Assembly: GCF_014385095.1 (NCBI RefSeq)
Contig: NZ_JACRTC010000004.1
Span: 62,001 to 126,000, forward strand
Source: Zongyangia hominis
Lineage (GTDB): Bacteria; Bacillota; Clostridia; Oscillospirales; Ruminococcaceae
Length of the DNA stretch: 64,000 bases
Direction of reading: 5' to 3'
In this document: piece by piece, positions 23,763 to 31,870 of the stretch
Layout: each line of letters starts with the position of its first letter
Numbering within the stretch: the stretch's first letter is position 1
Position numbers and translations under genes: made by a program
The notes under the pieces: model-generated
The model's input: only the letters and a program-made list of their open reading frames with translations
What the model was told of the DNA's origin: nothing
Databases searched by the model: none

Positions 23763-25259
23763 ATGGAACAACAAAATCAAAACAACGAGACTCCTTTGCG
23801 GGAGGAAAAACGTAAAAAAAAGCGCGTCGTTGTGCTGCTGCTCCTGCTGGCGCTGTTCTCGTCGGTCATCGTAGGCTTTTTGATCGGACGGAATACCGAT
23901 CCCTATCGCGGGCAGATTATCGACACCATCGTCATCGGCCCGGATCACAACCGGGCGCTGCATGTGGCCGGACAGGTTCTCTACACCGACGGGACGCCAT
24001 ATGCAGACAAGCGGGTGGAGCTGCGCAGCGAGCCCCGCATTACGACGACGGACGGACGCGGCCGGTTTTTCTACGAATCGACGGAGCCTGGGCCGCATAC
24101 CCTTTCCGTTCTGGACGATAACGGAAAGGCACTGGCGAAATGCGAATTTACCATCTTCCGTAACTCCGACGGCCAGCCGATTAACATCCAAAAGCAGGCC
24201 GACGGAAAATACGCGGTGGAGCTTTCCGTCAACGTGCGTTTTGTGGAACTGGCGGTGGAGCTGGACGCAGGTGGCGAGGCTCTGAAGCTGCTGCCGGAGA
24301 AAACGGTGGCGCTGGAGGACGACGGAACCCTCACCGCGGGAGAAAAGAAAATGAACGTAGAGGACGGCGCCGTGGCGCTCCCCTCCGGCACGGTTGTGCT
24401 TCCCGACAAGACGGTGGTGGTGCTGGGAAGCCTGATCCTCCCGGACAACACCGTAACCCCCATCCCGAACGACGGTTATACCGGCGGGAACGGCGAAAAG
24501 GTTAAAGCCGACGCAACAGTGACGCTTCCGGACGGGACGGTAATAGCCCCGGGTGAAGTGAAGAAGCCGGACGGCAGTACCGTAAATCCGGAGGAACCCT
24601 ACCAGATCCCTACGGACAAAAAGCCGGAGAACGCCGATTCTTCCCGTCCTTCCGAGCCTTCTTCCAAGCCTTCGGACACCTCCCGCACGCCCTCCTCCAA
24701 GCCGACGAATCCATCGGAACCCGGCAGCAGCTCCGGCGGGGATATCCCGGTCATCACGCCGCCGGCGTCCTCCACCTCCACTTCAAGCCCGTCCGAACCG
24801 GAAGATCCCGGCACCCTCGGCGTGGAAGGCGAAAACAAGGGCGGCTGGATGCTTTGGGAAAGCCAGAGCGACATCGATTTGTTCTATAACCGCGTGGGCG
24901 GCCCGGCGGACAAAATCCAGCCCGGTTCCGCCGGGTTCTACCGCTTCCGGCTGAAGAACACCCGGTCGAAGGAGCTGCAGATCACCATCACCCTTTCGGA
25001 AGACCGGCTGCACATTCCCCTGAAGCTCACGCTGACGCCTCTGGACGCGCATGGAAACAAAACCGCGGGGCGCGTCACCGGCTCGATTGTCAATGGGACG
25101 CTGGTTCTAGAAGGCTCCATCGGAGCGAAGACGGAAACCACCTACCAGCTGGACTGGGAGTGGCCGTTGACTGGCAATGACAAAGCGGATACGGCGGCAG
25201 GCCTTACCGGCGGCGACTACATCGTCAGCCTCCAAATCCTCGCCCAAGAGAGAGCGTAA
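23763..25259 (+). CDS. Membrane-anchored stalk protein with C-terminal TasA-like domain
   Basis: Start ATG 23763 (AAAGGAG about 10 bases upstream); 498 residues. Cytoplasmic basic head, one helix (about 22-42, VVVLLLLLALFSSVIVGFLI) without a leader-type cleavage site, then a carboxypeptidase-regulatory-like beta domain (residues 60-115, LHVAGQVLYTDGTPYADKRV). Next, strand repeats of the type VTLPDGTVIAPGEVKKPDGS, a Ser/Pro/Thr-rich linker (about 290-355), and a C-terminal domain (about 370-498) with KIQPGSAGFYRFRLKNTRSK and LDWEWPL resembling the neighbouring subunits. It may anchor the fibre to the membrane, as TapA does in Bacillus, but is built differently. Confidence 0.75.
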   Translation: MEQQNQNNETPLREEKRKKKRVVVLLLLLALFSSVIVGFLIGRNTDPYRGQIIDTIVIGPDHNRALHVAGQVLYTDGTPYADKRVELRSEPRITTTDGRGRFFYESTEPGPHTLSVLDDNGKALAKCEFTIFRNSDGQPINIQKQADGKYAVELSVNVRFVELAVELDAGGEALKLLPEKTVALEDDGTLTAGEKKMNVEDGAVALPSGTVVLPDKTVVVLGSLILPDNTVTPIPNDGYTGGNGEKVKADATVTLPDGTVIAPGEVKKPDGSTVNPEEPYQIPTDKKPENADSSRPSEPSSKPSDTSRTPSSKPTNPSEPGSSSGGDIPVITPPASSTSTSSPSEPEDPGTLGVEGENKGGWMLWESQSDIDLFYNRVGGPADKIQPGSAGFYRFRLKNTRSKELQITITLSEDRLHIPLKLTLTPLDAHGNKTAGRVTGSIVNGTLVLEGSIGAKTETTYQLDWEWPLTGNDKADTAAGLTGGDYIVSLQILAQERA

Positions 25260-25273
25260 TATGGGCCAGGCAC

Positions 25274-25378
25274 TTGGAAAGCTCATTCGCAAAGCTTTAC
25301 ACGGCGGGACTGGCGCTGCTATTCCTGCCGGACTTAATTCGTAACTTCATATCCCACAGAAAGGGGTGTGCCGATTGA
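25274..25378 (+). CDS. Possible 34-residue membrane peptide
   Basis: A frame from TTG 25274 reads LESSFAKLYTAGLALLFLPD then LIRNFISHRKGCAD, a single hydrophobic helix followed by basic residues. Its TGA (25376-25378) overlaps the likely TTG start of subunit 2 (TTGA), a coupling pattern. No good ribosome site is visible and I do not recognise it. It fills the otherwise empty 115-bp gap after the stalk gene. Confidence 0.35.
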   Translation: MESSFAKLYTAGLALLFLPDLIRNFISHRKGCAD

Positions 25379-25884
25379 AAAAACAACTGACCGCCGGACG
25401 CATCGCCGGTTATCTCTTCTGCCTGTCGCTCATCTGCATGGCGGTATGCGGCGTATCCTACGCCCGGTATGCCTCTTCCGTGAACGGTAGCGCCATAGCG
25501 ACGGTGGCGGCGGTGGCCGGCGAGATGAGAAATACGGCGATTGACGTCAGCGGCATGCAGCCGGGCGATACCAAAACCGTGGAGTTTGCGGTGGCGAACT
25601 ATTCCGGAGGGAAGACCAGCGAAGTGGCGCAGGAGTACACCGTCACGGTGAAAACCTCCGGGAACCTGCCTTTTACCTTTACTTTAACGCCGAAGGCCGG
25701 GACGGAGAATCCAGCTGGAAGCCTAAAAAATACAAGCGGCGTGTGGAAATCCACAGCCGGGTTTCTGCCGGCGGCGGAGCAAACGACGCATTCCTATACC
25801 CTGACGATCACCTGGCCGGCCGGGCAAACGGCGCCGGATTACATGGATGAAATCGATACGGTTACGCTCATCGTGGACGTCTAG
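25375..25884 (+). CDS. TasA/camelysin-like subunit 2
   Basis: A 169-residue secreted protein, start probably TTG 25375 with AAAGGGG 8 bases upstream (a GTG at 25366 is too close). The leader contains AGYLFCLSLICMAVCGVSYA followed by RYASSVNGSAIATVAAVAGE. The body has MQPGDTKTVEFAVANYSGGK and EYTVTVKTSGNLPFTFTL, ending in an HSYTLTITWPAG strand. The layout equals subunit 1, with the same ARY after the hydrophobic stretch. Probably a minor fibre component. Confidence 0.75.
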   Translation: MKKQLTAGRIAGYLFCLSLICMAVCGVSYARYASSVNGSAIATVAAVAGEMRNTAIDVSGMQPGDTKTVEFAVANYSGGKTSEVAQEYTVTVKTSGNLPFTFTLTPKAGTENPAGSLKNTSGVWKSTAGFLPAAEQTTHSYTLTITWPAGQTAPDYMDEIDTVTLIVDV

Positions 25885-25931
25885 CAGGCGATTCCTACAG
25901 ATGCGAAATAAGAGGAAGGCGGTGAAATGGA

Positions 25932-26725
25932 ATGAAATTCCATCGGCCACAACATGAAAAACCAAACAAGCAGAAAAAGCGGCGGTGCCTGCTGCTGGCC
26001 GGCGTCGTTCTGACGGCCGCCGCCCTGGTCACCGGGCTGACGATGGCGAAATATGTGCAGCAATGGAAAAGCGAGCCCGCGCTGGTCGGCACCAAGGCAT
26101 TCTATTTCACCAGCGACCTGCTCAAAGACGCGAGCGAGAATGCTTCCTATGAGCTATACAGCTGGGGCGATGGTATTAAAATCCAGCTTCAAAACTTTGA
26201 GGATGAAAAACGGATTTCCGAAACCGATATTACATACGAGGTCTCTTATACTCTAACCGGGGGAGCCAAGAGTGAAGTTACAAAAGGGACAATCGCCTCA
26301 GGTGCGGGAACCGCCGTGAGTGATACGATCACCGTCAAACCGGAACCAGGGGCAAAAACGGTGACAGTGACCGCAAAAGCGACATCTCCTTATGAAAAGG
26401 CACTGTCGGCACTTTTGTGCTGAAGGATACGGAATCGCCGAAATATCAGGTGGTGGATTCCGTGGGTAGTCCCACCGCCGAACTGATTATCAAGGGCGGC
26501 AACACGACGCAGGAATTTACACTGAAATGGGACGCCAGCCTGCTGTCCCCCGACCGGACCAATCCGTTATTCAAAGAAGCCGTCTTTAGCAGCAGTACCG
26601 TATCCATAAAGATAACCGCCAGCGGGAGCTGCAGTTTCCTTCTCTTTAAAAAAGATCCTGTGCACAATTACAGCATAAAAGAACAGGAAATCATAAACAG
26701 CACGATTTCACTAAACGGTAATTGA
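25932..26725 (+). pseudogene. TasA/camelysin-like subunit 3, broken by a frameshift
   Basis: The first frame (25932-26423) begins MKFHRPQHEKPNKQKKRRCL with a leader ending VTGLTMAKYVQQWKSEPAL and runs to a stop after KALSALLC. The second frame (to 26725) continues with FVLKDTESPKYQVVDSVGSP and ends STISLNGN. Adding one A to the run at 26395-26398 gives SPYEKGTVGTFVLKDTESP in one frame, about 264 residues. The long basic head before the hydrophobic segment differs from the other two subunits. The break may be a real inactivation, a switch, or a sequencing error. No classical slippery heptamer is present. Confidence 0.75.
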
Positions 26726-26756
26726 CAGGTGAGAAGAGCGAAAGGAGCTAAGCGAA

Positions 26757-29700
26757 ATGCATGATAAAATGATGAAATTATCGGAAGCCCCAAAGCGCCT
26801 GCTGGCGGTTCTGCTGGCTGTCTGCCTGCTGCTCTGCGCTGTCAATCTTCAAAGCCTTACGGCGTTCGCGGCGGCGGATATGGGCAGCGAGACGCTGACC
26901 GCCACGGTTGTCAAAACCGACGGCAGCGACTCCGTTTCCCTGGTATCTGAAGGAGACGCAGTTGCTTCAGAGTGGGCCTATGACGAAACCCGGAGGCTCA
27001 CCATAACGGCGGATTTCACCGGCGTGGACGGCGAGAGAAAAATCAAAATCGAGCTGCCGGTGGGGATGTGCTTCAATAAGGGCGGATATCCCACCGAAGC
27101 GAATTCCCAGATTCAGACGTTTACTTATGTTAAATCCAAGCTGCCGACCAATTACAGTCCGGCCGATAAGGATCCTGCGCTGGGTGGAACGCTGACATAC
27201 ACCATCAAGCCGGCTGTGGACAAAGTCTCTCTCGATATTTTAATTTCCTACGATGAACAGCTTTGGAATAAAGAAAACGGCGGTTCGGTGACAGGATCGC
27301 CCGATGATAAGACTTCCAATTATGCAGTTCCTGTTGCGGTAACGAAGACAGCCGGCAATTTTACCGAAACAAAAATCCTTTCTAAAGTCACGACGTATAC
27401 CGGTACGGATAAGACCAAAACCTATTATGTTTCCTATAGCAACGATCCGGATATCATGTATGACAAACCGCTTGATACAGCCGTCTCAATGGGCCGGCAA
27501 TATATCTATAACGGACGCAGCGGCAGCCAAATCAACAGCACCCCGAACCTGTACTGGAAAAAAGTGACTCTGATCCAGGAAGCGCCGTATAAGACTTTGC
27601 ATGATGGAACAAAGGTTCATGCTGAATATGCAGGCATTGCCGCGGTATCTCCCACAGATTATACCAACGCCGAGACGAAAGACCACACAACTACGCTCAC
27701 CTGGACGGACAATGGTAATTTCGGCTATGGCATGCCGAGCATCAATGCAAAATATAGTTTTCCGTCGGGCAATTTCCAGGCGGGTGATAAGATTACCTAC
27801 CCGCAGCCGCAGATTCGCGTACAGGGAATCTATGGAGGAGAACGCGATTACTATACTCCGAATACTGGGGCAGCCGTTACATTTAATCTCAGCAACGAGG
27901 GACAACTTGTCATCGGCCGGGGAGCCGGGGGAAAATCGTTTCCGGCCAGCGAAACGAACACAGACGTCGCCTACTATCTCGATAACTTTCTGTTATCCAA
28001 TCAGGGAGCCGCGGCGTCCGGGCCGCAGAAATTCACCTATACCTTTGCCGGTAAAAGCGGCGTAGGCGTCACGTCCATGCGGCTCATTATGCCCAAACAA
28101 GCCGACTGCAAGCTAAATGAGAACCAAAAGGTGGATGTCACTTGCACGGTGACGGATAAGGACGGCATAGAAGTACCTAACGATACCGTAAAGATTGAAG
28201 TAACCCCCAGCCTCAATGACACCGGCCGGGATGTGATTGTATCCCGGAACGCGGAAATGGTAGAAAAAAACTACTACTTCCATACCATCTCCTATGAAGT
28301 GGGGACGCTCCAGCCGGGAACGCTTTATTACGCCAGTTCCTCCCCCTTCATGAGCGGCGGCGCGATTTACGGAAAGCTGATCGAGGGCAGCGCAAACAAA
28401 CCGGAAGCCGGCAAGGAATGCCTGAGCGCCTCGCTTGTAATTGAATCTGTCGAGACAGGCAAAACCACGGCAAAATATGAACAGATGTCGATCAAGGTCC
28501 AGGATGAACCGCGCACAACTACCATTGGACTTCGGAATACCGATCCGCTCAAAGGGAATGAAAGCACCACCATACCAGCCGGGGGCACGCTGAAGGTCAC
28601 GGCTCAGCTCGAAGCCAGCGATTACCCGTATCATAGCACCACCTTTATCTCGCATCCCGTTTTTTATCTGCGGCTGCCTAAAGAGCTTTCCTTGGTGAAA
28701 AACTCTCTGAGCACCGACCGCGTGAATGCTCTTCCCGTCGAGCAAACTTCTGTTGCGGAAATCGTAGACGGAAAAGAAACAGGCTATACGCTTACCGCCA
28801 TCAACTTTGGAAATACCGAAGTCCCGATTGGCTACTATGGCGAAAATTTAAATGCTGTAAATGGCTTCCAATCTCTGACCCTGACGTTCACCCTGCAAGC
28901 CTCCAATACCATCTCACAGACCACCCAGTACGACTTGCGGGATTTGGTATGTGCGGCTGATGAGGAAGTAGGCCTGAGTACAATGAACAGCGGCTGGAAT
29001 CCTTGTAACTGGACGCACAATCCAAGTAAAGAAGATCATTTCAGCGCAGGGACGTACCGCGCAACCTATAAGCACAACGCGGACACGAATGCCACCTTTA
29101 CCGTGCAGGCCGCCGCCCCGATGGTGGAGTTTCATGCGGCGGTAAAAGACCATAGCGGGACGACGGACGCCGATTATAGCTCGGAGATGATCTTCATCGA
29201 CAATTCGGGCAGTATAGACTACCGCATTTCTTTCCAAAACAATCAGGGCGGCACGGTGGACGGCGACAAATTCTATTATCTCATCCAGCTTCCCAAAAAA
29301 GGCGAAGCGATGTCCGGGCATATGACGGGCAATACAGAGGCTCCTGCATTCGACCTTTCCCTCACCGGCCCGGTGACGCTCAAAAGCGAATATGCCAATT
29401 TGTATGATGTGCGGTATAGCACGGATATTTCCACGGATCCAGCAAACACGGATTTCTACAACAACGGCAAGGCGGATTTCAGTATGGATGGCGGCTTTGC
29501 CTCATATTTCACCGAAGAGGAAATAAAAAAGAAATTTGAGGGTCATGAACTGAGTTGGGACGATGTCCGATGCATCAAACTGGTGGTGAAAGACAAGGGT
29601 GCTGAAAACAAACGAGTGATCCCCAACGGGGAGTCCTGCACCATCACCCTGGAGAATGTTAGCTGGGATGTATCCGGTGCGAAAGGAGATACCGATTTTG

Positions 29701-31514
29701 TTTGGTCGGCCTGCGGGCTGCAGCGGTACGATTTGAAAAGTGCTGCATCTGAGGGCCATACGCCCACGAATCCGGTGACCTTTCATATCCACCCCTTCAA
29801 GATAGCCTCCAGCGTAACGCTGACCGGCGTGAAAGGGACTTCCCCGGCAGGAGCCGCCAAGACGACAACCATTCTCATTCCTGCCTACATCAATTCGAGA
29901 ACGCTGAAAATAAAGTCGGTGACTATCAGCGACGGAATCCATTTAGTTTCCTCCACTGAAATGGATTCTAACAGGAACGCGGGAATTCCCTGGGGAGATC
30001 AAAACTTTACTCTGACAGCTTCGCTGAATTCAGGCGCTTCGCTAGATATCCTAAAAGAGAATACCGATGTGATTGGAACGACCACAAAAGAAGTTGTCTC
30101 TACGCTCACTATTACTCTGGACCACGCCAATCTGCTATCCACGAAATCCAAAGCCGGCACGGTGACGGTGGTTATCGGTGAAGATGGCACCGATGGCGTG
30201 GAGATAACCGAAACAATTACCATCCGTACCATCGGCACTGAAATGGACGAAAATTATCCTTCCAGCGTCTTGTCCCAGGGCAAAAACTTTTCCGATATTA
30301 GGACAGGAAACGATCAGGTGAAAATCACCTCCGACAGCGCCGTGAGCGTACAGTTCAATTTGCAGAGCTACCTGTCCGCAAATTACGGAAAACCGTATAT
30401 CACAGGAGCCTTCCCAGCCGGCGCCACGCTGATCCTTGCGGATATCTCCAACGGCAAACAGCCGAAGTATTATTACTATTCGTGTTCGGAGGCAAAGACT
30501 GACAGCTCGCAAATCCCCTTGTCGTCATTCGTAAGTATGAATGACGGAATATCTCCGTTTATCAGTGAGCGTCTGCCTGTTGACGCTAAGCTGCTTTTCG
30601 TGGTGGACTATGCGCAGGCCACGGTGACGATATCAGGCAATGAGCTTCCGCAAACGCTAAAGCTTGTATTTCCAGGCGCGAAAGACGGGGCGCAAACCGA
30701 GCGCAGTGCCGCAGCCGCATGGGTACTTACACCCAAAAGGGAGTTCACGATCGCTGTGGATACAAGCGAAAGCGGTATGAGCATGGCAAGCAAAGGAACG
30801 GCTGCGCTTTCCGGCTCTCTCAACAGCAAGCAGCTTGTAGGAAACGATACCTGCCATGCCTCCGACTATCTCACACTGTCTCTTACCCTCTATGCGGAGG
30901 ACGGATCAACCCCGGCAAATTTCCCGGCGGGCGCCACTATAACGGCCAACCAGGTGAAGACGGGAACGGCCGAGAACAAAGCGCTTCTCACCCTGGGAAA
31001 AGCAGGAGCCAATACCGTTTTATTTAACATCCTTCTGGAAACCGCGGGATGGGGACTTTCGCCGGGGAAATATAAGCTACAAGCAGAGCTGTATTTTTCC
31101 CGTGCCGAGGGCTATGTTTCGGCCGTTTCTCAGAAGCCAGAAGCAAGTATGGAGATTACATTGACAGTCACGGATGATCCCTCCTACGGTCTGAAGGTCG
31201 AGCAGACGGATAAGGTTGGCCGGCTGGTGGATTCCGGGGCCATATTAACGTTTAAGCTGGATTACGCGGTCCCGGCAGGAAGCCCCATCACTTATAGCGC
31301 CGCACTGTATGAGAAAACAAACGGCAATTACAGCAAAACAGCCACAGCATGGACAACACCGCCGGTGTTTAACGATGATGGGAAAGAATCCTGTATGGTT
31401 TCATTGCAGGTCCCATCTACAGTGAAAAAAGGTCCTACCTACCGTATCATGTTCCGGATGGAGTGCGACGGCAAGGCGATCGAGGTGCCGTATAACATCA
31501 TTATCCGGGAATAG
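26757..31514 (+). CDS. Giant secreted protein (1585 residues) of the fibre locus
   Basis: AAAGGAG lies 9 bases before ATG 26757. The N-terminus has a standard type I signal (RLLAVLLAVCLLLCAVNLQS, then LTAFAAAD) rather than an ARY leader. The rest is beta-rich and Thr/Ser/Lys-rich, with many segments of about 100-150 residues that look like Ig-type sandwiches (for example RRLTITADFTGVDGERKIKI, PQKFTYTFAGKSGVG, GTLKVTAQLEASDYPY, KAGTVTVVIGEDGTDGVEI). The C-terminus VPYNIIIRE has no SPxTG, LysM or SLH anchor. It is last in the operon and may be the adhesive or scaffold protein carried by the fibre. Family not recognised. Confidence 0.8.
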   Translation: MHDKMMKLSEAPKRLLAVLLAVCLLLCAVNLQSLTAFAAADMGSETLTATVVKTDGSDSVSLVSEGDAVASEWAYDETRRLTITADFTGVDGERKIKIELPVGMCFNKGGYPTEANSQIQTFTYVKSKLPTNYSPADKDPALGGTLTYTIKPAVDKVSLDILISYDEQLWNKENGGSVTGSPDDKTSNYAVPVAVTKTAGNFTETKILSKVTTYTGTDKTKTYYVSYSNDPDIMYDKPLDTAVSMGRQYIYNGRSGSQINSTPNLYWKKVTLIQEAPYKTLHDGTKVHAEYAGIAAVSPTDYTNAETKDHTTTLTWTDNGNFGYGMPSINAKYSFPSGNFQAGDKITYPQPQIRVQGIYGGERDYYTPNTGAAVTFNLSNEGQLVIGRGAGGKSFPASETNTDVAYYLDNFLLSNQGAAASGPQKFTYTFAGKSGVGVTSMRLIMPKQADCKLNENQKVDVTCTVTDKDGIEVPNDTVKIEVTPSLNDTGRDVIVSRNAEMVEKNYYFHTISYEVGTLQPGTLYYASSSPFMSGGAIYGKLIEGSANKPEAGKECLSASLVIESVETGKTTAKYEQMSIKVQDEPRTTTIGLRNTDPLKGNESTTIPAGGTLKVTAQLEASDYPYHSTTFISHPVFYLRLPKELSLVKNSLSTDRVNALPVEQTSVAEIVDGKETGYTLTAINFGNTEVPIGYYGENLNAVNGFQSLTLTFTLQASNTISQTTQYDLRDLVCAADEEVGLSTMNSGWNPCNWTHNPSKEDHFSAGTYRATYKHNADTNATFTVQAAAPMVEFHAAVKDHSGTTDADYSSEMIFIDNSGSIDYRISFQNNQGGTVDGDKFYYLIQLPKKGEAMSGHMTGNTEAPAFDLSLTGPVTLKSEYANLYDVRYSTDISTDPANTDFYNNGKADFSMDGGFASYFTEEEIKKKFEGHELSWDDVRCIKLVVKDKGAENKRVIPNGESCTITLENVSWDVSGAKGDTDFVWSACGLQRYDLKSAASEGHTPTNPVTFHIHPFKIASSVTLTGVKGTSPAGAAKTTTILIPAYINSRTLKIKSVTISDGIHLVSSTEMDSNRNAGIPWGDQNFTLTASLNSGASLDILKENTDVIGTTTKEVVSTLTITLDHANLLSTKSKAGTVTVVIGEDGTDGVEITETITIRTIGTEMDENYPSSVLSQGKNFSDIRTGNDQVKITSDSAVSVQFNLQSYLSANYGKPYITGAFPAGATLILADISNGKQPKYYYYSCSEAKTDSSQIPLSSFVSMNDGISPFISERLPVDAKLLFVVDYAQATVTISGNELPQTLKLVFPGAKDGAQTERSAAAAWVLTPKREFTIAVDTSESGMSMASKGTAALSGSLNSKQLVGNDTCHASDYLTLSLTLYAEDGSTPANFPAGATITANQVKTGTAENKALLTLGKAGANTVLFNILLETAGWGLSPGKYKLQAELYFSRAEGYVSAVSQKPEASMEITLTVTDDPSYGLKVEQTDKVGRLVDSGAILTFKLDYAVPAGSPITYSAALYEKTNGNYSKTATAWTTPPVFNDDGKESCMVSLQVPSTVKKGPTYRIMFRMECDGKAIEVPYNIIIRE

Positions 31515-31584
31515 CAGACGGCACAGGCGACACTTAGAAGAAATATAAAATCAAAAAACGGCGGGCGGCAAGCCCCGGATGTGA

Positions 31585-31734
31585 AAAGTGCTGGCCGAAA
31601 ACGGCGTACCGTCGAAGTATTTGCAGGAACGGCTCGGGCATAAAGACTTGCAGGTCACCATGAAATACGATCCGCATTGAACCGACCAGATGAGCGGAAA
31701 GGGACGGGATGTACTAAAACATGTACCGGTATAA
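31585..31734 (+). pseudogene. Relic: C-terminal end of a tyrosine integrase
   Basis: The frame reads LAENGVPSKYLQERLGHKDL then QVTMKYDPH, a stop (31678-31680), and TDQMSGKGRDVLKHVPV. LGHKDLxxTMKYD is the conserved box with the second catalytic His and the nucleophile Tyr of phage-type integrases. Only the tail of the gene remains and it contains an in-frame stop. It is not the same protein as the integrase at 10776. The remainder of 31515-31816 shows nothing else. Confidence 0.75.
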
Positions 31735-31816
31735 AGCGCAAAACGAATGATTTTTGCCAAGCATCCCTCCCCGGCAGCCTGACACGCGGCGGAAGGCATC
31801 CTCCGGCGGCAGCCGG

Positions 31817-31851
31817 AAAAAGCCCCCGGAATATAATTCCGGGGGCTTTTT
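31817..31851. terminator. Bidirectional terminator after GGGtGRT gene
   Basis: AAAAAGCCCCCGGAAT and ATTCCGGGGGCTTTTT form a perfect 16-bp stem with a 3-base loop, 20 bp past the stop of the minus-strand gene. Confidence 0.93.
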
Positions 31852-31870
31852 GATCGGTTAAAAGTGGGAC

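Noticed and set aside
26394..26430. Programmed -1 frameshift in subunit 3
   Set aside because: No X-XXY-YYZ slippery heptamer and no obvious stimulatory hairpin or upstream Shine-Dalgarno; a lost A explains the break more simply.
28037..28745. Minus-strand frames over the giant secreted protein
   Set aside because: Short antisense shadows without start sites or recognisable domains.
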